A DNA stretch of 37,053 bases from Alphaproteobacteria bacterium RIFCSPHIGHO2_02_FULL_46_13 (GTDB taxonomy: Bacteria; Pseudomonadota; Alphaproteobacteria; Micavibrionales; Micavibrionaceae), in NCBI GenBank assembly GCA_001767915.1, contig MEMI01000043.1, forward strand, positions 9,798-46,850, written 5' to 3'. Of the stretch, positions 24,390 through 32,586 are shown one piece after another. Each line of letters opens with the position of its first letter. Position 1 is the stretch's first letter. A model generated the notes under the pieces. That model was not told where the DNA came from and did no database searches. It saw only the letters and a list, made by a program, of their open reading frames with translations. A program made the translations under genes and the position numbers.

Positions 24390-25352
24390 ATGAACCAAAC
24401 AGCTAAACTCATGCCACAAACCAATAAACGCTACCGCCTCATCACCAGAAGCGACATGGACGGCCTTGTCTGCGGTGTTTTATTGAAGGAATTAGGGATT
24501 ATCGATGATATTACCTTTGCTCATCCGAAAGATATGCAAGACGGTCTGATCGAAGTCACCGCAGACGACATAACAACGAATCTCCCTTATGTCGAAGGTG
24601 TTTATATGTCCTTTGATCACCATGCGAGTGAAGTCACCCGTGCAGGTGTCCCGCGCGAAAACCACATTATTGATTCCTCCGCCCCCTCTGCCGCACGCGT
24701 TGTATACGACTATTTTGGTGGAAAATCTCAATTCCCACGCGTTTCAGAAGCCATGATGGTTGCGGTTGATAAGGCCGACTCCGCCGCTTTCAGCCGCGAA
24801 GATATTCTCGATCCGAAAGGATGGGAACTCCTCTCCTTCCTGATGGATGCGCGAACTGGCTTAGGACGCTTCCGCGACTTTAATATCTCTAACTATCAAC
24901 TGATGATGCAGCTGATTGATTATTGCCGCTCCAATAATGACATTGAAGAAATTCTGGCACTGCCCGATGTCAAAGAACGTGTTGATCTCTTTAAATCACA
25001 CGCGATTAAATCCCGCGAACAAATTGAACGCTGCGCCCGTGTCAAAAAAAATCTGGTGGTATTAGACCTTCGGAACGAAGACACAATTTATGCCAGCAAC
25101 CGTTTTATGATCTACGCTCTTTTCCAACAATGCAATATTTCCTGCCATGTCATGTGGGGTAAGAATCAACAAAATACTGTTTTTGCCATCGGTAAATCCA
25201 TTCTGAATAAATCCAGCAAAACCAATGTTGGTGAACTCTGCCTGAAATATGGTGGCGGCGGACACAACGCGGCTGGAACATGCCAAGTCGGCAACGAAGT
25301 CGCCGAAGAAAAGTTGCAAGAAATCATCGCCACCATCAACAAAGATGGCTGA
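24390..25352 (+). CDS. DHH family phosphoesterase (exopolyphosphatase-like)
   Basis: DHH proteins are Mn-dependent phosphodiesterases acting on substrates such as oligoribonucleotides, cyclic dinucleotide products or polyphosphate. The 320-residue protein shows D22 and D24 in RSDMDGLVCG, the name-giving D76-H77-H78 in FDHHAS, an aspartate in VDKADSAAF, and the C-terminal DHHA1 substrate-binding motif YGGGGHNAAGTC (287-298). No membrane segment or signal sequence is present. The annotation exopolyphosphatase-related is customary for this subgroup, but the substrate is unproven. The last eight bases overlap the photolyase start, so the two are translationally coupled. GGGG lies ~8 bases before the ATG. 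Confidence 0.9.
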   Translation: MNQTAKLMPQTNKRYRLITRSDMDGLVCGVLLKELGIIDDITFAHPKDMQDGLIEVTADDITTNLPYVEGVYMSFDHHASEVTRAGVPRENHIIDSSAPSAARVVYDYFGGKSQFPRVSEAMMVAVDKADSAAFSREDILDPKGWELLSFLMDARTGLGRFRDFNISNYQLMMQLIDYCRSNNDIEEILALPDVKERVDLFKSHAIKSREQIERCARVKKNLVVLDLRNEDTIYASNRFMIYALFQQCNISCHVMWGKNQQNTVFAIGKSILNKSSKTNVGELCLKYGGGGHNAAGTCQVGNEVAEEKLQEIIATINKDG

Positions 25353-26685
25353 TCCTGTTATTGTCTGGTTTCGGCAAGATTTACGTCTTGCCGACAACCC
25401 TGCCCTGACCGCAGCCCTTGCAACAGGACAACCGATTATCCCCATTTATATTCTGGATGATGTGAATGCAGGCTCATGGAAAATGGGCGGCGCAAGTCGT
25501 GTCTGGCTTCACCATTCTTTGAACGACCTCAACAAAAACCTTCAAAATAATTTACAAGTCTTTGAAGGTAATGCCTTAAACATCATTCTTGATCTGGTTA
25601 AAAAAACCTCTGCCACCAAAATTTTCTGGAACAGATGTTATGAGCCATGGCGAATTGCGCGTGATAAAAAAATCAAAGAAACCCTGAGCATCCCCTGTCA
25701 CAGCGAAAACGGCTCTCTCCTCTGGGAACCATGGATGATCAGTAAATCCGATGGCACGCCTTACCGCGTTTTCACCCCTTATTTCCGGAAAGGTTGCTTA
25801 GGCGCAGAACCACCACGCGAACCATTACCAAAACCCGCCAAATTAAACCTCTCAACACTCAAGCCATCATCTGCAATCACAATTGATGAACTCAGCATCC
25901 TCCCCCAATCCCCCCGCTGGGACACCCCCATGATGTCCCACTGGACTGTCGGTGAAACCGCGGCACAGCAACGCATGAATCAATTTTTTGAAACAGGCCT
26001 AAAAGGCTATAAAGAAGGCCGCAATATTCCCTCCCTCCCGCACACTTCTCACCTTTCCCCCCATCTCCATTTCGGCGAAATCTCGCCTAATCAAGTCTGG
26101 TATGCATCCCATTACGCTGGCCTCCATCATAAAGCCGAAAATGATCTGGACTGTTTTCATTCCGAACTCGGGTGGCGCGAATTTTCGCACTCGCTCCTTT
26201 TCTACAATCCGACCCTGCCCGAAGAACCACTCAATAAACGCTACACCAATTTTGAATGGGCGGGCGTTGACGAGAGCCTTCTTGAAAAATGGCGCACAGG
26301 GAATACAGGTTATCCGATTGTCGATGCAGGCATGCGTGAATTATGGGCGACGGGCTATATGCACAACCGCGTACGCATGATTGTAGCCTCGTTCCTCGTC
26401 AAAGATTTAAGATATCATTGGAAAAACGGCGAAGATTGGTTTTGGGATACATTGGTGGACGCAAGCCTTGCCAACAATGCCGCGTCATGGCAATGGGTTG
26501 CCGGATGTGGCGCAGACGCCGCCCCCTATTTCCGCGTCTTCAACCCGACAACACAGGGCGAAAAATTCGACCCTAAGGGACTCTATATCCGCAAATGGGC
26601 ACCCGATTCACACAAGATCAAACCGATTGTCGATCACGCCGAAGCCCGCATCGCCGCCCTCGCCGCGTTTAAGGATATGGGATAG
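25345..26685 (+). CDS. phrB: Deoxyribodipyrimidine photolyase (cryptochrome/photolyase family)
   Basis: Photolyase repairs UV-induced pyrimidine dimers with blue light and FAD. The 446-residue product opens VIVWFRQDLRLADNPAL, the classic N-terminus of the antenna-binding alpha/beta domain. The C-terminal FAD domain contains FHSELGWREFSHSLLFYNP, TGYPIVDAGMRELWATGYMHNRVRM and DASLANNAASWQWVAGCGADAAPYFRVFNP, with the tryptophans of the electron-transfer chain. The open frame begins 32 codons earlier inside the DHH gene, but ATG 25345 gives the family start; the two genes overlap by eight bases. The sequence fits a class I CPD photolyase; a cryptochrome-like or 6-4 function is less likely. It is convergent with glutathione peroxidase, three bases apart. 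Confidence 0.94.
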   Translation: MADPVIVWFRQDLRLADNPALTAALATGQPIIPIYILDDVNAGSWKMGGASRVWLHHSLNDLNKNLQNNLQVFEGNALNIILDLVKKTSATKIFWNRCYEPWRIARDKKIKETLSIPCHSENGSLLWEPWMISKSDGTPYRVFTPYFRKGCLGAEPPREPLPKPAKLNLSTLKPSSAITIDELSILPQSPRWDTPMMSHWTVGETAAQQRMNQFFETGLKGYKEGRNIPSLPHTSHLSPHLHFGEISPNQVWYASHYAGLHHKAENDLDCFHSELGWREFSHSLLFYNPTLPEEPLNKRYTNFEWAGVDESLLEKWRTGNTGYPIVDAGMRELWATGYMHNRVRMIVASFLVKDLRYHWKNGEDWFWDTLVDASLANNAASWQWVAGCGADAAPYFRVFNPTTQGEKFDPKGLYIRKWAPDSHKIKPIVDHAEARIAALAAFKDMG

Positions 26686-26688
26686 AAA

Positions 26689-27270
26689 CTATTTCTCAGC
26701 CAACAACTTCTCGATTGCCCTGACAACCTTATCAGCATCAGGGGAAGTGTTAGAATTGAAATAATCAACCAACTGACCATGACGATTAATCAGATATTTG
26801 TGGAAATTCCATTTTGGAGCCGTTCCCAATCCCAATTTAGCCTTCGCCCACAGATAGAAAGGATGCGCATTTCCGCCCGAGACAACATATTTGGTGGTCA
26901 GCGGAAAAGTCACGCCATAATTGATTTCACAAAACCGTGCGATCTCTTTATTTGCCCCTGGCTCTTGCCCGCCGAAATCATTGCTCGGCACACCAAGCAC
27001 CACAAGACCTTGATCTTTGTATTTTGTATAGAGGGCTTGTAATTGCTTATATTGCGGCGTAAATCCGCATTCGGACGCCCCGTTGACGATCAAAATCACC
27101 TTGCCCTTAAAATCGGACAAGCTGATGATCGCATCTTCATCAATATTCTGGAATTGGAATTTATAGACATCTTTGGCAAGCTTTGCCGCCTCTGCCTTAG
27201 CTGTCATCCCTAATGACAAAAATGAAAACAACGCCATAACCACAACTCCCTGAAAAACTTTTTTCATCAT
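26689..27270 (-). CDS. Exported glutathione peroxidase family protein
   Basis: This thiol peroxidase reduces hydroperoxides; bacterial cysteine forms usually use thioredoxin. The 193-residue product has the peroxidatic C68 in NGASECGFTPQY, Q102 in DFGGQEPG, and W154-N155 in KWNFHKYL, completing the Cys-Gln-Trp-Asn tetrad. An N-terminal signal peptide is visible (VFQGVVVMALFSFLSLGMTAKAEA), so the enzyme should act in the periplasm, which is less common than the cytoplasmic form. The second cysteine C114 in ARFCEINYG fits the resolving position. The ATG follows directly on the TAA of a small upstream frame, and GCAGG lies 5 bases before it. Confidence 0.93.
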   Translation of the reverse strand: MMKKVFQGVVVMALFSFLSLGMTAKAEAAKLAKDVYKFQFQNIDEDAIISLSDFKGKVILIVNGASECGFTPQYKQLQALYTKYKDQGLVVLGVPSNDFGGQEPGANKEIARFCEINYGVTFPLTTKYVVSGGNAHPFYLWAKAKLGLGTAPKWNFHKYLINRHGQLVDYFNSNTSPDADKVVRAIEKLLAEK

Positions 27271-27447
27271 TTATACCTGCTCTAAAATAACTCTGACATT
27301 GCTTGACGACTTCGACGCGCCACACGCCTCCGCATTTCTGATGACAATATAATCACCAATTTCAACCTTTGGCAATTCTCTCGAAGCCCTCCAAAAACCG
27401 TGCCGGTTTGAATAGGCATAATATTCCCTATTATTTCCCCTTGCCAC
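27271..27447 (-). CDS. Small protein coupled to glutathione peroxidase, hypothetical
   Basis: A 58-codon frame runs from GTG at 27447 to TAA at 27271-27273, and the next base is the A of the peroxidase ATG. The residues look protein-like, for example REYYAYSNRHGFWRASRELP, KVEIGDYIVIRNAEACGAS and NVRVILEQV, with a plausible beta-rich pattern. An AGGGAGG sequence is just upstream, though only two bases from GTG, so the exact start is doubtful; an in-frame stop at 27463-27465 excludes a longer version. I do not recognise a family. The position is what one expects for a translationally coupled small gene, but it could instead be leader sequence of the peroxidase. Confidence 0.5.
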   Translation of the reverse strand: MARGNNREYYAYSNRHGFWRASRELPKVEIGDYIVIRNAEACGASKSSSNVRVILEQV

Positions 27448-27512
27448 AACCTCCCTAAAACTTTAATTTAGCCCCATGGCATGACAATACTATCATCTTG
27501 AAAGGAACCTCC

Positions 27513-28058
27513 ATGCGCGCTTTATTACTTTTACTCGGGAGCTTATTAATTATGACTGCTACAACATCTGCAAATGCTGAGGATCTGAAACTTGATCCGG
27601 AAAACACCCTCTTCCTTGACACAACCTATGGCCGCGTTGTCATTAAATTGATGCCAGAAGTTGCACCAAACCATGTTGAGCAAATCAAAACACTGACCCG
27701 CAAAGGGTTCTATGACGGAATTATTTTCCACCGCGTGATTGATGGCTTCATGGCACAAACAGGCGACCCAACAGGTACAGGCACAGGCGGTTCCGACCTC
27801 CCGAATATTAAGGCTGAATTTAACTCCACCAACTTTGGCCGTGGTGCGGTTGGTATGGCACGCTCGGCTAGCCCTGACTCTGCGAACTCACAATTCTTTA
27901 TCTGCTTTAATGACTGCAGCTTCCTCAACAAACAATACACTGTATGGGGACAAGTTGTGGAAGGTATGCAATTCGTTGACCAAATCAAACGCGGTGAACC
28001 ACCAGCAAACCCAGACAAAATCGTAAAAATGACGATTGCCGCTGACGAGAAAAAATAG
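27513..28058 (+). CDS. Exported cyclophilin-type peptidyl-prolyl isomerase
   Basis: The enzyme catalyses cis-trans isomerisation of proline bonds during folding. The 181-residue product has a signal peptide (MRALLLLLGSLLIMTATTSANA, residues 1-22), so it is periplasmic. The cyclophilin core shows FHRVIDGFMAQTGDPTGTG (72-90) with the catalytic arginine of FHR, then MARSASPDSANSQFFI (115-130) and the loop FLNKQYTVWGQVVEGM. The frame can be read from a TTG at 27498, but ATG 27513 is preferred because AGGA lies ~7 bases upstream and the signal peptide begins there. It is a single gene followed by a strong terminator. Confidence 0.95.
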   Translation: MRALLLLLGSLLIMTATTSANAEDLKLDPENTLFLDTTYGRVVIKLMPEVAPNHVEQIKTLTRKGFYDGIIFHRVIDGFMAQTGDPTGTGTGGSDLPNIKAEFNSTNFGRGAVGMARSASPDSANSQFFICFNDCSFLNKQYTVWGQVVEGMQFVDQIKRGEPPANPDKIVKMTIAADEKK

Positions 28059-28074
28059 GATTTTATAATCCAAC

Positions 28075-28112
28075 AAAAACCCCGCTAGAGAAATACTCTT
28101 GCGGGGTTTTTT
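28075..28112. terminator. Bidirectional intrinsic terminator
   Basis: CCCCGC (28080-28085) pairs with GCGGGG (28101-28106), extended by AGAG/CTCT after one mismatch, with a five-base loop. A run of T follows and a run of A precedes, so it can end transcription of the cyclophilin gene from the left and of the hypothetical gene at 28140-28547 from the right. Confidence 0.9.
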
Positions 28113-28139
28113 GTAACCATCTCAATGAGAAGAATGTGA

Positions 28140-28547
28140 TTAAGCATGTTCCAGTTTAAGGTCGCTCGCAATCGCTTTCAGGTGCGGCAATTCACTCAAA
28201 AGCGGTTGCTGAAGATTACTAAAATGGGTCGTATAACCTTGAGCAGGATCAGACAAGGAAGCAACACGCTGCAAAGTGGCCAGACTATTTTGCAAACTAC
28301 CCCTCGTTAAAGCATCAGAATCTTCGATCCCAATTCTAGCAATATCCTCGAAATACCCTCTAAGCAACCCGGGCACGTTACCAGATAATAGAGTCTGCCC
28401 ATCTTCAGGCTGCCCATATTTGGGAATTAAAATTTTGCGGTAATCGGCGGGGGGGCGCCCTTGGGAAATATCTGGGTTGGTCGCCACATCCCATAATTTT
28501 CCAGCGTAATAGGAAATTACGATCGCTTTTTCAAATGCCGTTCTCAT
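28140..28547 (-). CDS. Hypothetical protein
   Basis: I do not recognise this 135-residue protein. It is soluble, without signal peptide or membrane segment, and mostly helical. It begins MRTAFEKAIVISYYAGKLWD, has a loop with QGRPPADYRKILIPKYGQPEDG, then helices around GLLRGYFEDIARIGIED and SLQNSLATLQRVASL. The start ATG 28547 is supported by AAGG 8 bases upstream; a GTG two codons earlier is an alternative. It shares a bidirectional terminator with the cyclophilin gene and lies 79 bases downstream of the CobD-like gene on the same strand, so co-transcription is possible. No function is proposed. Confidence 0.7.
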   Translation of the reverse strand: MRTAFEKAIVISYYAGKLWDVATNPDISQGRPPADYRKILIPKYGQPEDGQTLLSGNVPGLLRGYFEDIARIGIEDSDALTRGSLQNSLATLQRVASLSDPAQGYTTHFSNLQQPLLSELPHLKAIASDLKLEHA

Positions 28548-28626
28548 ACTCACACCTTCATTATTATTTTTTGTTTCTTTTATTATTATGAATAACCAAA
28601 GAAGAAGTCAACCTAAAAAAGCTAAC

Positions 28627-29694
28627 CTAGCTAAGAAGAACAACAAATCTCCAAGCCATAACCCCCGCCAAAAGAAAGGCGAAAGTCAGAATATAAGACA
28701 TGACACTCAAATAGATCGCAATCCTCAAATGGTGGATTTCAACTTTGGCGGTGCTTTTGGGGGAACCGATCCAAGCGCGTTTCAAAACACTCCCGTCCCT
28801 GTCCTCCACTGGGCCGCCGAGAGATATGCCCATTCCCCATGCCAAAGCCGTCAATGGCAATCCACCCTCGCCATAAGATGCTTGCCCAGCGCCTTTTGAA
28901 AAAAGCCCCATAACCGCTCTGGTCAGTCGGGCGGACGGCGTGAACAACGCGGCAAAAGCCAAAATGACGGTGGTGATCAATTGCGGGATATATCCCAAAA
29001 GCCCCTCTAACGCCAAAGCCAGATTTCCGATCCCTTTGGCAAACCCTTCTTTGGACAAACTCCACCGCGCGGCGGCAATGCCGCTATAAATAAAGGCCGC
29101 GGGAAGTCCACCAATCAAAAACCAGAATAACGGCGCAATAATTCCCTTATCCAAACTGAACGACACGAAACCAATGCCGCCGCGAATGATACCATGCGTA
29201 TCGGTCGTATTCAGATTTGTGCGTGTTGAAACTGCAATATCGTAATAACTCCCTTTTGGAAGATGCTGATTTGATTTGCCTTTTTTATCTTCCGCCCGAA
29301 TGGCGCGGTGCAGTTTGATCAAGGCAGACCATGTCGCCCCGCCACTTAAAACACAGGTTAACAATACGGGCGTCATGAAACCGGAAAGGGGTAAAGCCTT
29401 ATCAAGTAATACAACAGCAAAAGTTACTAACGCCGTGAAAAATATATATAATATCAAGATGATCGTTCCACGAAAATGCAGGGACGAAACGGATCGACCG
29501 ACTTTATAAGTCTTTTTGGCAATCCCGCCAAAGACCCTGTCCAACATCACCCATAAAAACGGATTGGCATTACCCGAAAACGACCCGAACACTCCGCCAA
29601 AAACAGATACGAACAACAATGAAATCATTGCCGTATTTAAACGCTCGGGCGATGCTATATTATCCAGAATATAAGAAATTAGTTCCAAAAACAT
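28627..29694 (-). CDS. CobD/CbiB-like membrane protein
   Basis: CobD/CbiB attaches the aminopropanol arm to cobyric acid in cobalamin synthesis. The 355-residue, multi-spanning protein matches the family in its middle, where DTHGIIRGGIGFVSFSLDKG is followed by APLFWFLIGGLPAAFIY, and at LGGPVEDRDGSVLKRAWIG near the end. It differs in the N-terminal quarter: the usual HP motif after the first helix appears here as NPFLWVMLDRVFGG, and some polar residues of the family are lost. No other cobalamin gene is in the window, so a true cobinamide synthase or a diverged paralogue are both possible. It is divergent from phaZ. Confidence 0.8.
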   Translation of the reverse strand: MFLELISYILDNIASPERLNTAMISLLFVSVFGGVFGSFSGNANPFLWVMLDRVFGGIAKKTYKVGRSVSSLHFRGTIILILYIFFTALVTFAVVLLDKALPLSGFMTPVLLTCVLSGGATWSALIKLHRAIRAEDKKGKSNQHLPKGSYYDIAVSTRTNLNTTDTHGIIRGGIGFVSFSLDKGIIAPLFWFLIGGLPAAFIYSGIAAARWSLSKEGFAKGIGNLALALEGLLGYIPQLITTVILAFAALFTPSARLTRAVMGLFSKGAGQASYGEGGLPLTALAWGMGISLGGPVEDRDGSVLKRAWIGSPKSTAKVEIHHLRIAIYLSVMSYILTFAFLLAGVMAWRFVVLLS

Positions 29695-29856
29695 TGTAAT
29701 GACAACTGGTTAAAGGGTTCAAAATCAGATAGAATGCAATTCTCTCTGCAAATTCCTTGCAGAACTCTCATGCGTTATAGTTGTTTTAACACATTTCCGC
29801 GACATTTAATATGTCAGTCATATGCGGACAATAACGATTCAAAGGATTGGTTTATC

Positions 29857-31242
29857 GTGCTTTATCACCTCTACGACCTTCAACACGCCATTTTAACCCC
29901 TGCCCGTTTGAGCGCAGAGGCCATCAGGACGTCATTTCAAAACCCCTTAAACCCACTGGCCTATTCGCCAATGGGGCGGACGATTGCCGCAGGCGCAGAA
30001 GTTTTCGAACGCCTGACACGCCGTTTCGGCAAACCCTCTTTTGATTTGCCGACAACCAAAATCGGCAAAGAAACCGTCAACATTACTGAAGAATTTATTG
30101 TTGAAAAACCGTTCTGTAACCTCCTACACTTCAGACGCCACATTAAGCGCAACGACCCAAAAGTTTTAATCGTCGCACCAATGTCTGGTCACTACGCAAC
30201 ACTTTTACGCGGAACGGTCGAAGCCTTACTACCCCACCATGACGTTTATATCACCGACTGGATCGACACACGGATGATTCCGCAAAAAGAAGGTGATTTC
30301 ACCCTTGATGATTACATCAACTATGTCCGTCAATTTTTATCTCTGCTTGGCCCTAAAACCCATGTGATCGCGGTTTGCCAACCTGCTGTCCCTGTATTGG
30401 CTGCCGTATCCTTGATGGCCGCTGAAAATGACCCGAACCAACCTCTTGGCATGATCCTGATGGGCGGGCCGATTGATACGCGCGTCTCAAAAACCCAAGT
30501 CACCCAAACCGCCGAAGAGCGCCCGCTCTCTTGGTTCAAGAAAACCGTGATCTCAACCGTGCCTAGCTGGTATCCGGGTGCTTATCGCAAAGTTTATCCG
30601 GGCTTCGTCCAACTGGGCGGGTTCATGTCGATGAATTTGGATCGCCATGTGGGTCAACATATGAACTTTTATAAGCATCTGATTCAAGGTGATGGCGATT
30701 CCGCCGAAGCCCACCGTAAATTCTATAACGAATATAATGCGGTGATGGATTTACCCGCCGAATTTTATTTGCAAACAGTGGATGTTGTCTTCCAACGCCA
30801 CCTGTTGCCGAAAGGTCAAATGAAATGGCGCGACCCGTTGACCGAACAATTGCATGATGTATTACCAAGTAAAATCCAACACACCTCCCTTCTGACAATT
30901 GAGGGCGAACTGGATGATATTTCCGCGCGCGGACAAACAACGGCGGCGCACGACTTATGCTACACCCTGTCCCAAAAGAAACAATATCATCATTTCCAAT
31001 TGGGCTGCGGTCACTATGGTATCTTTAACGGCAGCAAATGGCGCAAAGACATTATGCCGCGCATTCGCCACTTCGTCCGTATGAATGATACAGGATGCGA
31101 CCCGATCCCCGCAGAAGATTTGAAACATATTCCCGATCTAGCTCCGGAACGCTATAACCGCGACAAACACGGTGTCGCCGCCATCCGTCGCTGGTTCAAA
31201 GAGCGCGAAGGCAAAGTTCAAGAAAAAGAAAATATGCATTAG
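29857..31242 (+). CDS. phaZ: Intracellular polyhydroxyalkanoate depolymerase
   Basis: PhaZ mobilises stored poly-3-hydroxybutyrate granules in the cytoplasm. The 461-residue product matches the intracellular type (TIGR01849): it opens VLYHLYDLQHAILTPAR, contains the nucleophile C174 in VIAVCQPAVPVLAA, an aspartate in EGELDDIS, and a histidine in GCGHYGIFNGSKWR, giving the Cys-Asp-His triad of this family. The frame runs back to ATG 29734, but the extra 41 residues are unlike the family; GTG 29857 is preceded by AAGGA at 10 bases and gives the standard N-terminus. No pha synthesis gene is nearby. It indicates that the organism stores PHB. Confidence 0.93.
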   Translation: MLYHLYDLQHAILTPARLSAEAIRTSFQNPLNPLAYSPMGRTIAAGAEVFERLTRRFGKPSFDLPTTKIGKETVNITEEFIVEKPFCNLLHFRRHIKRNDPKVLIVAPMSGHYATLLRGTVEALLPHHDVYITDWIDTRMIPQKEGDFTLDDYINYVRQFLSLLGPKTHVIAVCQPAVPVLAAVSLMAAENDPNQPLGMILMGGPIDTRVSKTQVTQTAEERPLSWFKKTVISTVPSWYPGAYRKVYPGFVQLGGFMSMNLDRHVGQHMNFYKHLIQGDGDSAEAHRKFYNEYNAVMDLPAEFYLQTVDVVFQRHLLPKGQMKWRDPLTEQLHDVLPSKIQHTSLLTIEGELDDISARGQTTAAHDLCYTLSQKKQYHHFQLGCGHYGIFNGSKWRKDIMPRIRHFVRMNDTGCDPIPAEDLKHIPDLAPERYNRDKHGVAAIRRWFKEREGKVQEKENMH

Positions 31243-31264
31243 TTTTCAATAACTTGCCAAAACT

Positions 31265-31320
31265 TTGACATAAACAGAAAAATCCTATAAATTCGCACCT
31301 CCCAGACCATTCAGTCTGGG
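31265..31320 (+). promoter_or_regulatory. Promoter and 5' leader hairpin of the unknown 415-residue gene
   Basis: TTGACA (31265-31270) and TATAAA (31286-31291), 15 bases apart, make a slightly short sigma70-type promoter (TAAATT at 31288 would give 17). Downstream, CCCAGAC (31301-31307) and GTCTGGG (31314-31320) form a perfect seven-base hairpin with a six-base loop directly ahead of the AAGGA ribosome binding site. It lacks a T tract, so it is a leader structure or protein site rather than a terminator. Confidence 0.6.
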
Positions 31321-31338
31321 AAAGGACGAATTTGAGTT

Positions 31339-32586
31339 ATGTTTGAAACAATTAAATCGTTAGTATCCCCCACGTACCGCGAGAAAAAGCGTATTGAGCG
31401 AGCCGCCGAATTAGCAGCCGAATTTATAGAGGCCACCAAGACCACACTGGCTGGGCGAGGCATTAGTAGGGTCGAACAATTAAAATTTCTCGAAGATAAT
31501 CGTAACAGCCTGTTCAACGCATTCGAAGTGCTCTCTGGTGCATCCCCCATCAAAGCCATCCAGAAGCTTCTAGAGCTTGGCGAAGCCCTCCAAGAAAAAG
31601 CCCGCCCCTATTTTTGGAACGAAGTTCAGACCCCCATCGGGAAATTGCTAGAAAATCTGCCTGAGGCAGCGAAAAAACGTGTTTACCTGCAACTTCTAAA
31701 ATCCGCCCCCACAGGAACAATTACAGATTTCGTTATCGATCATGCCGAAGATTTCGTTGCCATGATCACGTCCCCCAAAACCACCACTAACGACAATATC
31801 CTTGACCTGTTACGCAAACATACCGCGCCAAGAACCGCAGACTTTATAGAAAAAATCCGCCCCTTGTTTTTAGAAATCTATCAACAACGATCTGAAAAAC
31901 CTGACGAAAGGCTTATACTCGCAAAAAAACTTTTGGCCGCCTGCCTCTCCACGAAAGGTAATTCGCTCCCAAAAAGCTCTCCAAATTTTATTGAAGACAT
32001 AAGGGCAGAACAAATCAAATCACTTGTCTGCAAAATTGGCGAATTATATGCCGACGAAAAAGGCGATAAAGACTTTAAAGGGATAACACGCTGCTTACAG
32101 GAATTAGAAGCCCTGCAGGCCTGCAATTCAGAATTTCTAACCAAAACAGAATCGGAACGAAAAGATAGCGCCCCCGCATTTTTTCGGCTGTATCAAATTT
32201 CCCCACCCCCAATAACAGGTAAAGATACAGACGAAGACAGGCCTATTTATATTCTTACAACCAAAGAAAAGGGGCGCGGAAACCCAATGGATGGCGGAAA
32301 AATTTCGATTGTCCTCGTTTCAGATACATTAGAAAGAATTAGAATAGCATTCCCTGCAGTAAATAATATCCCTTCATCCCGAAATGTCGTTGAAAGACTG
32401 GTACAATCTTATCAACGGGCTGCATCCCCCGCCCCATCACCTGAAAACATTTCTATCCCTGATATGTCAGGCTCATTTGAATTGACAGCAGAACCCAAAG
32501 GGGTAGATTTAGGGGATGAATCACTCTCTCACCCACTCAATCGGGATCATGTCTCCGTCGAGCAGCATCAACCGACAGCGTTTTGA
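31339..32586 (+). CDS. Predicted helical protein of unknown function
   Basis: I do not recognise this 415-residue protein. There is no signal peptide or membrane helix. Residues 1-~280 are mostly amphipathic helices (for instance RIERAAELAAEFIEATKTTL and SPIKAIQKLLELGEALQEKA). A shorter region (~285-350) looks beta-rich, around RPIYILTTKEKGRGNP and GGKISIVLVSDTLERIRIAF. The last ~60 residues are low-complexity with many prolines. It starts with MFETIKSLVSPTYREKKR. The end overlaps the start of the LD-carboxypeptidase-like gene by 71 bases, so the pair is one operon. It has its own promoter and leader hairpin. No function is proposed. Confidence 0.75.
   Translation: MFETIKSLVSPTYREKKRIERAAELAAEFIEATKTTLAGRGISRVEQLKFLEDNRNSLFNAFEVLSGASPIKAIQKLLELGEALQEKARPYFWNEVQTPIGKLLENLPEAAKKRVYLQLLKSAPTGTITDFVIDHAEDFVAMITSPKTTTNDNILDLLRKHTAPRTADFIEKIRPLFLEIYQQRSEKPDERLILAKKLLAACLSTKGNSLPKSSPNFIEDIRAEQIKSLVCKIGELYADEKGDKDFKGITRCLQELEALQACNSEFLTKTESERKDSAPAFFRLYQISPPPITGKDTDEDRPIYILTTKEKGRGNPMDGGKISIVLVSDTLERIRIAFPAVNNIPSSRNVVERLVQSYQRAASPAPSPENISIPDMSGSFELTAEPKGVDLGDESLSHPLNRDHVSVEQHQPTAF

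Noticed and set aside
25249-25344. Photolyase start inside the DHH gene
   Set aside because: The added residues are the shifted frame of the DHHA1 motif; the known photolyase N-terminus begins at 25345.
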